Positions 24,811-33,042 of a DNA stretch of 34,232 bases are shown in pieces. Where the stretch lies: the NCBI RefSeq assembly GCF_024655565.1, contig NZ_JANKOF010000050.1:1-34232 (forward strand), in the 5' to 3' direction. Numbering within the stretch: the stretch's first letter is position 1; every line of letters begins with the position of its first letter. The stretch comes from Nitratireductor sp. ZSWI3 (GTDB lineage Bacteria > Pseudomonadota > Alphaproteobacteria > Rhizobiales > Rhizobiaceae). A program made the position numbers and the translations under genes. The notes under the pieces are model-generated. The model was not told where the DNA came from. It made no database searches and worked only from the letters and a program-made list of their open reading frames with translations.

Positions 24811-25725
24811 TCAGCTCCGGGCGGGAAAGAGGCCATAGGGCCTAACGAGAAGAACGAACGCCATCAGCACGTAGATGCTCGCCGAAACGAGGCCGGCAGC
24901 CAGTGTGTCGGCCACCGAGTAGGGCAGCAGCGCAGTGAGGATCTGCGGCACGTAGGCCCGGCCGAGACTGTCGACCATGCCGACCAGCATGGCCCCGACG
25001 AGCGCTCCGCGGATGGAGCCCACGCCGCCAATGACGATGACGACGAAGGTGGTGATGAGAATGCGCTCGCCCATGGCGATCTCGACAGCAAGCAGCGGTG
25101 CGGCCATGACGCCGGCAAGGCCGCACAACACCGCGCCGAGGCCAAACACGCTCATGTAGAGCCAACGCATATTGACGCCGAGAGCGTCCACCATCTGCCG
25201 GTCGTCTGCGCCGGCGCGCACTAGCATGCCGAAGCGCGTGTGATTGACGAGCAGCCAGAGGAACAGGGCCACGGCGAGGCCGACGACGATCAGCGCCAAC
25301 CGCATGAGCGGATAGGCGAGGCCCGGAAAGAGGGTTACCGAACCACTGAGAAAATCCGGAATGTTCATGAAGATCGGCGCGCGGCCAACGATCAGCGTCA
25401 CCGCCTCGTTGGTGAACAGGATCAGGCCGAGAGTCGCCAGCACCTGGTAGAGGTGGTCGCGATTGTAGAGCCATCGCACGACGGCGCTTTCCACGAGCAG
25501 GCCGTAGAGCCCCGCACCCGCCATGGCTGCCAGGAGGCCCATGAAAAATGAGCCGGTCAACGCGACGGTGAGCGCGCCGCAATAAGCGCCGATCATGTAG
25601 AACGTGCCGTGGGTGAGATTGATCACGCCCATGATGCCGAACACGAGAGTCAGGCCAGAGGCGAGCAGGAAGAGAAACGCCCCGTACTGAAGGCCGTTCA
25701 GCAACTGTTCGATGAAGAGGATCAT
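24811..25725 (-). CDS. Branched-chain-type ABC transporter permease, LivH type
   Basis: Inner-membrane permease of 304 aa from ATG 25725, with GGAGCGAG upstream. An open frame back to 25806 was rejected because the extension is not hydrophobic and has no ribosome site. The N-terminus ILFIEQLLNGLQYGAFLFLLA followed by SGLTLVFGIMGVINLTHGTF is the LivH/BraD hallmark. DRQMVDALGVNMRWLYMSVF and VVIVIGGVGSIRGALVGAML form the conserved loop and following helix that contact the ATPase. A 159-bp non-coding gap separates it from the binding-protein gene. No clear hairpin was seen there. Confidence 0.92.
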   Translation of the reverse strand: MILFIEQLLNGLQYGAFLFLLASGLTLVFGIMGVINLTHGTFYMIGAYCGALTVALTGSFFMGLLAAMAGAGLYGLLVESAVVRWLYNRDHLYQVLATLGLILFTNEAVTLIVGRAPIFMNIPDFLSGSVTLFPGLAYPLMRLALIVVGLAVALFLWLLVNHTRFGMLVRAGADDRQMVDALGVNMRWLYMSVFGLGAVLCGLAGVMAAPLLAVEIAMGERILITTFVVIVIGGVGSIRGALVGAMLVGMVDSLGRAYVPQILTALLPYSVADTLAAGLVSASIYVLMAFVLLVRPYGLFPARS

Positions 25726-25884
25726 CTCGCTCCGATGCTCCCGGTCTGGTGTCGAAGGGCAATTCGCTCCGATTGTTTCGAGGCGGAACGCAAACGCTTT
25801 GTCCAATTCACGCCCGACGCTCCCGGTCGCTCATCGGCGCAAGCCGAAGATCGCGTGATCTCCGGACCTGTCATGCTGCGTCCG

Positions 25885-27063
25885 TCAGTCCATCTTACAA
25901 TCCTTCGCGTAGGCGTCCTGGTGGTTCTCGGCGATGCGCTCCACCACTGTCTGGACGATTTCGCCATCGGCATTCTTCTCGAAACGCGTCAGATAGTAGT
26001 TCTGGATCGGGTGCTGGTTCGGACCGAAGGTGAACGGATCGCGGATCGGCTTGAAATCGGCCTTGGCGAGCTCAGCGCGGAACGCATCGGCATCCTCTAT
26101 GTCGCCGTCGACCGCATCGAGAGCCGCGGCGATAAGGTTGGCGGTGTCATAGGCCTGCTCGGCATACATGGTGGGCGTGCGGCCATAGGCTTCCTCGAAA
26201 CGCTTGACGAAATCGCGCGACGCGTCGTTGTCGAACTCCGTTGTCCAGAGTGCCGAGGCGTAGACACCCTCAGCCGCATCCCCGGTCGCCTTGACCATCT
26301 GAGCGTCCAGCGAGAAGGCCGGGACCAGCATAGGCACGCTCTCCTTGAGGCCGGCATTGTCATATTGCTTGGCGAAGTTGATGCCTGCACCGCCGGGATG
26401 GAACTGGTAGATGGCATCGGGCGCGGCCGAACGGATGCGCGCCAGTTCAACGGAGAAGTCGGTCTGGTTGAGCTTGGTGTAGATCTCCTCCACCACCTCG
26501 CCCTCATAGGTGCGCTTGAAGCCGTTCAGCGCGTCGCGTCCTGCCTGATAGTTGGGCGCAAGGATTACGACTTTCTCGTAACCGAGTTTGTTGGCCGCCA
26601 AGCCCGCCGCCTCGTGGAAGGCGTCGTTCTGGTAGGAGGCGACAAAATAGTTCGGATTGCACTTGGCGCCGGCGAAGACGGACGGGCCAGGATTGACGCT
26701 GACATAGAAGCCGCCGGACTTCATGACCGTAGGCTGCACAGCCGCGAGCACATTGGAAAAGTTCACTCCGGTGAAGAGTTTGACGCCCGACTGCACCAGC
26801 CGGTCGGCCGACTGCTTGGCGTTGGCCGGCTTGAGGCCGTCATCCTCGACTTCGAGCACCACAGGGGTATTGCCCAGTCTACCGTCTTCACCGATGGCCA
26901 GCGTGAAGGCGTCACGAATGTCCTCGCCAATATAGCCGGCCGGCGTCGACAGGGTGGTGATGAAGCCGATGCGCAGCGCCTCCGCCGCCGCATGCGCTAC
27001 CATGGTTGTTCCAAGCGCGGTGGCCAGAAGACCGACCCGCATTGCCTTGCCCTTAAGTTCCAT
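25885..27063 (-). CDS. Branched-chain-type ABC transporter substrate-binding protein
   Basis: Periplasmic type-I receptor of 392 aa from ATG 27063, which has GGAGGAG upstream and a signal peptide (MELKGKAMRVGLLATALG, cleavage near AHA/A). The mature protein starts LRIGFITTLSTPAGYIGEDI and has VVLEVEDDGLKPANAKQSAD, GVNFSNVLAAVQPTV, and the family-typical EQAYDTANLIAAALDA near the C-terminus. Receptors of this type in aromatic catabolic operons often bind aromatic acids rather than leucine. Placement between the ring-cleavage genes and the permeases supports that. The frame extension upstream to 27237 overlaps the hydrolase gene and was rejected. Confidence 0.92.
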   Translation of the reverse strand: MELKGKAMRVGLLATALGTTMVAHAAAEALRIGFITTLSTPAGYIGEDIRDAFTLAIGEDGRLGNTPVVLEVEDDGLKPANAKQSADRLVQSGVKLFTGVNFSNVLAAVQPTVMKSGGFYVSVNPGPSVFAGAKCNPNYFVASYQNDAFHEAAGLAANKLGYEKVVILAPNYQAGRDALNGFKRTYEGEVVEEIYTKLNQTDFSVELARIRSAAPDAIYQFHPGGAGINFAKQYDNAGLKESVPMLVPAFSLDAQMVKATGDAAEGVYASALWTTEFDNDASRDFVKRFEEAYGRTPTMYAEQAYDTANLIAAALDAVDGDIEDADAFRAELAKADFKPIRDPFTFGPNQHPIQNYYLTRFEKNADGEIVQTVVERIAENHQDAYAKDCKMD

Positions 27064-27103
27064 CGCCAAATTCTCCTCCCTTGGATGCGCCCGCGAAGCC
27101 GGA

Positions 27104-28048
27104 TCAGCCGCCCTTGCGCTGACGCGAGAAATCATTGCCAACAGCCACCACCGGGTGGCGGATCGTGCCGATACCCTCGACGCAGGCTTCCACCACATCG
27201 CCAGGCCAAAGCCATTCCTGCGGATCGCGGCCCGCACCGACGCCTTCCGGCGTGCCGGTGGCGATGATGTCGCCGGGATCGAGCGTGATGGCGGCCGAGA
27301 TGTCGGAGATCAGTGTCGGGATCTTGAACAGCATGTGCTTAGTGTTCGATCCCTGCTTGCGCTCACCATTGACAGTGAGCCAGAGGTCCAGATTGTGCGG
27401 ATCCCCGACCTCGTCAGCGGTGACGATGCAGGGGCCGAATGGCGCGAAGCTGTCCTGCCCCTTGGAGTAGATCCACTGGCCGGCGCGGCGATTGTCGCGC
27501 GCACTGATATCGATCATCACGCTGTAGCCGAACACGTAGGACAGAGCATCTTCTTCGCTGACCTTTGTGGCCTTGCGCCCGATGATGGCGGCGAGTTCCA
27601 CTTCCCAGTCGAGTTGCTGCGTGATCGAGGCGTTGTGCTCGATGGCATCATCCGGCCCGATCACCGCCATGGGCGGCTTGCTGAAGATGACCGGCTCCTT
27701 GGGCAGATCCTTTGAGGTGTCGAGCGTGCGGCTCGATTCTTCCACATGCTCCACATAGTTGAGCCCGATGCCAAAAATGTTCTTGCGCGGCCGCGGGATG
27801 GGGGCCAGCAAGCGCACATTGGCGAGCGGCACGGTAGTACGCACCGGCCATGCTCCGCGCGCTTCGTCCAGAAGCCGCTCCAATGCCGCAAAACCGTCCG
27901 GGCCGAGATCGATCAGCTCCAGCATGGAGGCGGGAAAGTCCTTGCCAATGGCGATGCCGAGCGCTTCCACGTCGATAACGCTCTCACCCTCGATGACGCC
28001 AAGTCGCGCGGGCGCCTCGACCGAGGCCCTGTAGGTAACCAGTCGCAT
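27104..28048 (-). CDS. Fumarylacetoacetate hydrolase-family enzyme, probable maleylpyruvate hydrolase
   Basis: FAH-family protein of 314 aa. The catalytic domain begins at IFGIGLNYVEHVEESS. The metal ligands are the two acidic residues in LDWEVELAAIIG and the aspartate in MIDISARD. Also present are YSKGQDSFAPFGP, GSNTKHMLFKIPTLIS and IATGTPEGVGAG. Family members cleave C-C bonds in acylpyruvates. Lying next to a gentisate-type dioxygenase, with a maleate isomerase in the same operon and no maleylpyruvate isomerase gene, it most likely hydrolyses the ring-cleavage product directly to maleate (or an analogue) plus pyruvate. That reaction is inferred. Confidence 0.88.
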   Translation of the reverse strand: MRLVTYRASVEAPARLGVIEGESVIDVEALGIAIGKDFPASMLELIDLGPDGFAALERLLDEARGAWPVRTTVPLANVRLLAPIPRPRKNIFGIGLNYVEHVEESSRTLDTSKDLPKEPVIFSKPPMAVIGPDDAIEHNASITQQLDWEVELAAIIGRKATKVSEEDALSYVFGYSVMIDISARDNRRAGQWIYSKGQDSFAPFGPCIVTADEVGDPHNLDLWLTVNGERKQGSNTKHMLFKIPTLISDISAAITLDPGDIIATGTPEGVGAGRDPQEWLWPGDVVEACVEGIGTIRHPVVAVGNDFSRQRKGG

Positions 28049-28064
28049 TCAGATGTGTCCTTGA

Positions 28065-29186
28065 TCAGTCTTGTGGTTGGTGACCACCATTGTCGGCCAG
28101 CGCCTCTTCCCGGTAGAGACCGAGCGAGCGCATTACCGGAAGGTCGTTGAAACAGAAAAGGCAGGCATCGTCTGTCTCGGACAGGTTGGCGTGCTCATGC
28201 CAGGCCCAGGAGGGCACGCAGAAAATGTCGCGTTCCTGCCAGTCAAAGCGCTTGCCGCCGATGATCGAGTAACCCTTGCCCTTGGCCACCTGGTAGAGAT
28301 AGCTGCCGGTGTGACGGTGTGCCTTCGTCTTCTCGCCCGGCCTCAACATTTGCATGCTGGCGCCAATGGTCTGCATGACGGGTCCGGAATTGACCGGGTT
28401 GATATACTCCATCAGGACGCCGTCATAGGGCGAACCCTCGGTCGCATCGGCGTAGCGCTTCAGCGCCTCGTAGGTGCGCCCCCACTCGTACTTGAAGAGC
28501 GGGGAGTAACCCTTGTCCCAGGCTCCGCCTCCCGGTGTCAGGCCCGGATTGCCCCAGGTCTTGGTCATATCGTCGACTGCGTAGCCGACCGCCTGCCGCA
28601 GATCCGGATGCACTTCGTAGAAATTGGCTTCGAGCGCATTGACCAGCGGAATATCGAGACCGTCCTGCCAGATGCAGGGCCTGCCGTTTTCCTCCACGCC
28701 GTGCTCGTGCCAGGTACCGTTCGGCGTCAGCACGAAGTCATTGGCATTGAGTGTCATCTTGTGGCCATCGACGACGGTGTAGGCGCCGGAGCCTTCCATT
28801 ATGAAGCGGAGCGCCGAGGCCGAATGCCGGTGCGCGGACGCGACCTCGCCCGGATGCATCACCTGGAGCCCCGAATAAAGCCAGCCGACGGCTGCCGCTA
28901 CATCTTGGCGACCCGGGTTGTTCAGGTAGATCACACGGCGGCCAGCCTTTTCAGGCGTGACGAGGTCGACAGAGCGCAGTACGTGGGTTCGGAGGTCCTG
29001 GTACCGCCATAGGACAGGAACCGAGGAGGACTTCGGTTGCCATGGCTCGATCTTGTTGGCGACGGTCCAGAGAGCGCCCGCATCGAGACGCTCCAGGTCG
29101 CTGTAGTACGCCAGGAGTTCAGGGGTGTCCTCGACATTCGCGCGCCCGGCAACATCCTCGCGGTAGTTCTCCCTTGCCTTTGTCAT
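28065..29186 (-). CDS. Bicupin ring-cleavage dioxygenase, gentisate/salicylate type
   Basis: Dioxygenase of 373 aa, normal for gentisate 1,2-dioxygenase relatives, with GGAGG eight bases before ATG 29186. The first cupin carries the Fe ligands His119 and His121 (ASAHRHSASALRFIMEG) and His160 (GTWHEHG). The second cupin also keeps a full set, His290, His292 and His330 (KAHRHTGSYLYQV, SWAWHEHAN), whereas salicylate 1,2-dioxygenase lacks them in that domain. It should cleave an ortho-hydroxylated or aminated benzoate between the carboxyl- and hydroxyl-bearing carbons. Gentisate, salicylate, 5-aminosalicylate and 1-hydroxy-2-naphthoate are all possible. It is the first gene of the ten-gene operon. 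Confidence 0.9.
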   Translation of the reverse strand: MTKARENYREDVAGRANVEDTPELLAYYSDLERLDAGALWTVANKIEPWQPKSSSVPVLWRYQDLRTHVLRSVDLVTPEKAGRRVIYLNNPGRQDVAAAVGWLYSGLQVMHPGEVASAHRHSASALRFIMEGSGAYTVVDGHKMTLNANDFVLTPNGTWHEHGVEENGRPCIWQDGLDIPLVNALEANFYEVHPDLRQAVGYAVDDMTKTWGNPGLTPGGGAWDKGYSPLFKYEWGRTYEALKRYADATEGSPYDGVLMEYINPVNSGPVMQTIGASMQMLRPGEKTKAHRHTGSYLYQVAKGKGYSIIGGKRFDWQERDIFCVPSWAWHEHANLSETDDACLFCFNDLPVMRSLGLYREEALADNGGHQPQD

Positions 29187-29209
29187 AAAACCCTCCTGCG
29201 TGTGGATGG

Positions 29210-29223
29210 ATGTTATATGACAT
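29210..29223. promoter_or_regulatory. Candidate GntR operator before the dioxygenase operon
   Basis: ATGTTATATGACAT is a near-perfect palindrome (six of seven pairs) 24 bp upstream of the dioxygenase start, in the 123-bp gap shared with the divergent GntR gene. Short ATGT...ACAT dyads are usual for FCD-type GntR regulators. The whole gap is AT-rich and should hold both promoters. Confidence 0.4.
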
Positions 29224-29309
29224 GCGATATTTTCGAAAGCAATACGTCTTTGCGATTACCGCCGATCTGATGTAAATCAATTCGAGGAAGCCATTAGGAG
29301 ACACTCAAG

Positions 29310-30059
29310 GTGCGCACAGGAAATGTGGGTCAACCGAAGAGCGGCACAATCTCGGCCGCCCAGAACGGAGCAGAGACGCTCGCCGAGGTGGCCTATCGCC
29401 GACTACGGGAGGACATTGTGCACAACGTCTTCACGCCCGGACAGCCATTGCGCCTGGAACTGCTTAAGCAGCGCTACGGCCTGAGCTTCTCGCCGCTGAG
29501 GGAAGCGCTCAACCGCCTTCAGATGGAGCGTCTGGTAGTCACAGCGGCGCTACGCGGGTTTTCGGTTGCCCCCGTTTCTATCGAAGAGATGTGGGACGCC
29601 ACGGAAACACGCATACTGATCGAGTGCGAGGCTCTCAAACGCTCGATCAGAAACGGCGACGACGACTGGGAAGCCGCGATCGTGTCCACATTTCACGCGC
29701 TCGACCTTCAGGTGCGCAGAATGGAACGACGCGCCGGAGAGTTGAGCAGCGACGACGTGGCGGCCCTCGAAAGCCGTCACAAGGAATTTCACCACGCGCT
29801 CATTGCCTATTGCGGCTCGCGCAGGCTGATCGACTTGGCGAACCAACTTTATACCGAAACTCAGCGCTATCGGCTTCCCACACTTACTGGAGAGAACCCG
29901 GCCACCAGCCGCGACATCCCCAGGGAGCATCGCGAGATCATGGACGCGACCCTCGCGCGACGCAGTGACGAAGCCGCCGAACTGCTGGCCGCCCACTATC
30001 GAAAGACGTCCGAACTGATCGAATCATCCATGTCAGGGGACGGCGCCGCGGTCGCATAA
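29310..30059 (+). CDS. GntR-family regulator with FCD domain
   Basis: Regulator of 249 aa from GTG 29310, with AGGAG about 10 bases upstream. Winged-helix segments are AEVAYRRLREDIVHNVFTPG, then QPLRLELLKQRYGLSFSPLR and EALNRLQMERLV. The C-terminal all-helical FCD domain follows (ETRILIECEALKRSIRNGD, HKEFHHALIAYCGSRRLIDLA, EHREIMDATLARRSDEAAELL), with the histidines expected for metal-dependent ligand binding. It is transcribed away from the dioxygenase operon and probably represses it until the aromatic substrate or a cleavage product is present. It is only distantly similar to the GntR protein at 14339. Confidence 0.9.
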   Translation: MRTGNVGQPKSGTISAAQNGAETLAEVAYRRLREDIVHNVFTPGQPLRLELLKQRYGLSFSPLREALNRLQMERLVVTAALRGFSVAPVSIEEMWDATETRILIECEALKRSIRNGDDDWEAAIVSTFHALDLQVRRMERRAGELSSDDVAALESRHKEFHHALIAYCGSRRLIDLANQLYTETQRYRLPTLTGENPATSRDIPREHREIMDATLARRSDEAAELLAAHYRKTSELIESSMSGDGAAVA

Positions 30060-30257
30060 AGGGGCGGTTCGCAAGCTAGCTAGGTGCAGCGATCAGCGCG
30101 GAGCCTCAGGCCGAGGCGGCACTGGTAGCCAAGAAAATGGGACCGACGACCGTCATCGCCGCCTCGGATGCCTGGCCGCGAGCATTCACGGCCGGCGAAT
30201 ATGATCGGTGTGGCCCGAGAAGCTCATCGACGGTATCCCGGCGACAAGGTGAGAGCC
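30060..30257. other. Junction after the GntR gene, no recognised gene
   Basis: The sequence between the convergent GntR and AraC genes has a readable plus-strand stretch (about 30100-30205) coding AEAALVAKKMGPTTVIAASD and some further residues. It has no start codon with a ribosome site, and the reading seems to shift frame around 30210. It could be the decayed 3' end of a lost gene. I cannot name the family. Confidence 0.35.
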
Positions 30258-30290
30258 GAAAAACCCATGCGGGCCGGACGAAGCGCCCGC
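30258..30290 (-). terminator. Probable intrinsic terminator of the AraC gene
   Basis: On the minus strand, immediately after the AraC stop codon, GCGGGC (30290-30285) pairs with GCCCGC (30274-30269) around a 10-base loop. ATGGG and a run of five T follow. The stem is short but GC-only and well placed for Rho-independent termination. Confidence 0.5.
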
Positions 30291-31373
30291 CTACAATTCC
30301 TTCCTGCCGTAGTGCCGAGGCGCGGCACCGGTCCATTGCTTGAAAGCCCGCGAGAACGTCGCGGTGTCGGAATAACCGAGAACCTTTGCGGCAGCCGCCA
30401 GCGGCACTTCGGTGTCCTCGAGCATCGCCTCCGCTCTTGCCTGCCTCGTTTCCTGAAGCACGCGCCGGAACGATGTGCCCTCTTCCACCAACCGTCGGCG
30501 CAGGGAGCGCACGGACATCTTGAGGTCCGAGGCAACGACGTTGCAGTCGATCGAAGACTGTCCAAGACGCCGCGCAATGATTTCCGCCGTTCGCTTCGCC
30601 ACGCTCTTGCGGATGACGGGATCGGGCGGCATCAGGTGGAGCAGGTGCGTTTCCAGAATGGTCTTCAGCCTGTCGTCCCCGGAACGATCGGATCGGGAGA
30701 ATGGCCTGTCCAGGTCCTCGTTCAGGATGACGAGTCTGTTGGAGGGCTGGCTGCCCAGCACCGGCGCCCGGAAGAAATTGCGGAGGTGCTTCTCCCGGTT
30801 GGCCACGGAGTGCTCGAAATGAACCTCGACGGGCGACCACTTCGCAGTCGTGAGCTGCTTAACCAGCGTCATCAATCCAGCAATGGTGAATTCCGCATCC
30901 TGGCGGCGGGGCCAGATGGCGGGATCGTCTATCCGGTAGCTGTAGCTCGTCGCATCCGCCAACCGCTCCACGGAGAAGAGCGTCTGTGTTTGCCAGCGGC
31001 TCTGGAAGCGGGAGAAGGTAGCCAGCGCGTCGCGCAAATCTCCCGATGAGGTCAGAAGCGCGTGAAATGGTCCCAAGTCCGCCAAGCCGAATTTTACGCC
31101 CATCTCCAACCCAAGGAAGGGGCGCGCAAACTTCATCGCAGCGCTCTCAACCAGCGACACATACCGATGCAACGGAAGCCGTTCGTACGGATTGCTCACC
31201 TGCGATCCGAGAACACCATGCTCGTGCAACAACCCATCGAGCTCCACTTCCCTGCCGGGCAAGGCATTGAAGAGGGCTGCCAGGAAGAGAGAACGAATTG
31301 TCGCGCTTCCACCCTTCGTCGAGCTCGTGCGATGTGGATAATCGGCATCGACCACAAGAACGTTCCCACGCAT
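30291..31373 (-). CDS. AraC-family transcriptional regulator
   Basis: Regulator of about 360 aa from ATG 31373; a TTG two codons earlier also fits. The N-terminal 200 residues form the arabinose-binding-like domain found in OruR/ArgR-type AraC proteins (LFLAALFNALPGREVELDGLL, LGLEMGVKFGLADLGPFHALL). The C-terminal two-helix-turn-helix domain is clear: CNVVASDLKMSVRSLRRRLVEEGTSF and AAAAKVLGYSDTATFSRAFKQWTGAAPRHY. This subfamily often activates amino-acid or amine catabolism. It diverges from the cyclodeaminase-family gene at 31647, which it probably controls together with the downstream oxidoreductase. Confidence 0.9.
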   Translation of the reverse strand: MRGNVLVVDADYPHRTSSTKGGSATIRSLFLAALFNALPGREVELDGLLHEHGVLGSQVSNPYERLPLHRYVSLVESAAMKFARPFLGLEMGVKFGLADLGPFHALLTSSGDLRDALATFSRFQSRWQTQTLFSVERLADATSYSYRIDDPAIWPRRQDAEFTIAGLMTLVKQLTTAKWSPVEVHFEHSVANREKHLRNFFRAPVLGSQPSNRLVILNEDLDRPFSRSDRSGDDRLKTILETHLLHLMPPDPVIRKSVAKRTAEIIARRLGQSSIDCNVVASDLKMSVRSLRRRLVEEGTSFRRVLQETRQARAEAMLEDTEVPLAAAAKVLGYSDTATFSRAFKQWTGAAPRHYGRKEL

Positions 31374-31646
31374 TTGCAATAATTTTCTTTAGCAAGTTTG
31401 TAGTTTTTTGTAAAATCCATCAGTTTGCAACAGCCATTCGCTTTGCTTTCACAGCGGACCCGAGACATTTGCGAGGCTGCTCCGCCCTGCCACGTCTGGC
31501 ACAGCCGAAACGGGCCTACGCAGGCAGCTGGCGCTCTGGCTTGAACGAAAAGCCCTCGCATTGGCCGATTTTGCAAAGGCTTCATCCATCTCTGCAATTT
31601 ACCTACATCGTCTGCACCGGCACCCTTCGTTCCATCGTTGCGAAAG
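31374..31646. promoter_or_regulatory. AT-rich divergent promoter region with TTTGCAA repeats
   Basis: The 273-bp gap between the divergent AraC and cyclodeaminase-family genes is much more AT-rich near the AraC end (31374-31430). Similar direct repeats occur at 31373-31379 (TTTGCAA), 31397-31403 (TTTGTAG) and 31424-31430 (TTTGCAA), spaced 24 and 27 bp. Direct repeats a few helical turns apart are usual for AraC activators. No gene is seen in the gap. Confidence 0.35.
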
Positions 31647-32795
31647 ATGCCAATTGAAATGATCTCCCAGAAAATCGACTTCATCTACCTCTCCGAACCC
31701 GACATGATCCGCGCCGGCGTCACCGACATGGCGGCCTGCGTCGACACGATGGAGGAGATGTTCCGGCTTTTGTATCACGGCGATTATCGCATGGCGGGCG
31801 CAAACAATAATTCGCACGGCGCGATTGTTCTGTTTCCCGAGAACTCGCCCTTTCCCGACATGCCCAAACCGACGGCCGACCGTCGCTTCATGGCCATGCC
31901 GGCCTATCTGGGCGGGCGTTTCCGCACCGCGGGTATGAAGTGGTACGGCTCCAACATCGAGAACCGCACCAAGGGACTGCCGCGCTCCATCCTCACGTTC
32001 GTGCTCAACGACGCTGACAGCGGCGCGCCGCTCGCCTTCATGTCGGCCAACCTGCTCTCCGCCTACAGGACGGGTGCGGTGCCGGGGGTGGGCGCGCGCC
32101 ATCTGGCGCGTCGCGATTCCAGAGTGGTAGGTATCCTGGGGCCGGGCGTTATGGGGAAGACCTCGCTTTCGGCCTTCATGGCGGTCTGCCCCAAGATCGA
32201 TACAGTCAAGGTCAAGGGACGTGGCCGAGAAAACCTCGACACTTTCCTCGCCTGGCTGGGGGAGACCTATCCGCAGATCACCAGCGTCGAAGTGGTGGAA
32301 AGCGTCGAGGCGGTCGTCCGGGACTGCGACATCGTCACCTTCTGCGGTTCCGGCGCGACCGGCGACCCATCTACCTATCCGACGGTGAAGCGCGAATGGG
32401 TGCGGCCCGGGACGTTCCTCTCCATGCCCGCGCTGTGCAACATCGATGAGGGTATGGAAGCCCCTGAAATACGCAAGGTCCTCGACAATACTGGCCTCTA
32501 CGATGCCTGGTATGAGGAGAATCCGAAGCCAGCCCACAGATGGGTTCCCGCTGTCGGCGTACGCTTCCTCGACCTGACCGCCGAGGGAAGGGTCTCTCGT
32601 GACCAGTTGGAGGATCTCGGCAAGATCGTGGCAGGCGACGCTCCCGGCCGCCGCGACGATGATGAGATCGTTATCCTGTCCGTAGGCGGCATGCCGGTCG
32701 AGGACGTCGCCTGGGGCACCGTGGTCTACCGAAACGCGCTGGAACAGGGCATCGGCACCAAGCTCAATCTCTGGGACGAGCCTGCACTACGCTGA
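31647..32795 (+). CDS. Ornithine cyclodeaminase/mu-crystallin-family protein
   Basis: Protein of about 382 aa from ATG 31647; ATG at 31659 and TTG at 31638 are alternatives and no start has a strong ribosome site. The dinucleotide-binding loop is VVGILGPGVMGKTSLSAFM. An upstream substrate-side segment reads AGMKWYGSNIENRTKGLPRS, followed by LLSAYRTGAVPGVGARHLAR. The family includes ornithine cyclodeaminase, ketimine reductases and alanine dehydrogenases, all of which handle imines of amino acids. It is longer than ornithine cyclodeaminase and matches the subgroup often annotated as tyramine oxidase subunit B. A RidA fragment and an amino-acid-oxidase-type flavoprotein follow, consistent with imine chemistry. 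Confidence 0.87.
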   Translation: MPIEMISQKIDFIYLSEPDMIRAGVTDMAACVDTMEEMFRLLYHGDYRMAGANNNSHGAIVLFPENSPFPDMPKPTADRRFMAMPAYLGGRFRTAGMKWYGSNIENRTKGLPRSILTFVLNDADSGAPLAFMSANLLSAYRTGAVPGVGARHLARRDSRVVGILGPGVMGKTSLSAFMAVCPKIDTVKVKGRGRENLDTFLAWLGETYPQITSVEVVESVEAVVRDCDIVTFCGSGATGDPSTYPTVKREWVRPGTFLSMPALCNIDEGMEAPEIRKVLDNTGLYDAWYEENPKPAHRWVPAVGVRFLDLTAEGRVSRDQLEDLGKIVAGDAPGRRDDDEIVILSVGGMPVEDVAWGTVVYRNALEQGIGTKLNLWDEPALR

Positions 32796-32863
32796 CGCGC
32801 TGCAAGCCCATCGCGGCACGGCCACCCAAATCTGTCTCTCCCCTTCCGAAAGGATTCCGCAGC

Positions 32864-32965
32864 GTGACCAACGTCATCAAACTCAAGACTGGCTCGAAGC
32901 ACGAGGAGCACGGCAGCTATTCAAGGCTTGTCTCGGTCGTCCGGGAAATGGCGATCGCTCTCTAA
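32864..32965 (+). pseudogene. Truncated RidA-like N-terminal fragment
   Basis: A GTG at 32864 with AAAGGA upstream opens a 33-codon frame: VIKLKTGSKHEEHGSYSRLV followed by SVVREMAIAL and a stop. The first 24 residues resemble the N-terminus of RidA/YjgF-family imine deaminases (typically GSKxEExxSYSRAVxVGDWIFVS), but the expected continuation is missing. Intact RidA proteins have about 130 residues. RidA genes often sit beside flavin amino-acid oxidases, whose unstable imine products they hydrolyse, so a truncated copy in this place is credible. The identification rests on a short match. Confidence 0.5.
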
Positions 32966-33042
32966 AGCAGTTCACCGATCGCCACAGCGGCGAGCAGTTC
33001 CCCTCGGTGGTGAACCACTCCACAGCCCAAGGATAAGAGCCC

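Noticed and set aside
23409-24845. Plus-strand open frame of 478 codons opposite the LivG/LivM genes
   Set aside because: Repetitive polar composition and no motif; opposite two genes with full ABC transporter signatures.
25609-27267. Plus-strand open frame of 552 codons opposite the branched-chain-type binding protein
   Set aside because: Shadow of the receptor gene, which has a signal peptide and conserved sequence on the minus strand.
32821-33035. Alternative frame across the RidA-fragment region ending VVNHSTAQG
   Set aside because: Open for about 70 codons but without a convincing start or recognisable family. The RidA-like frame has a ribosome site and a partial family match.
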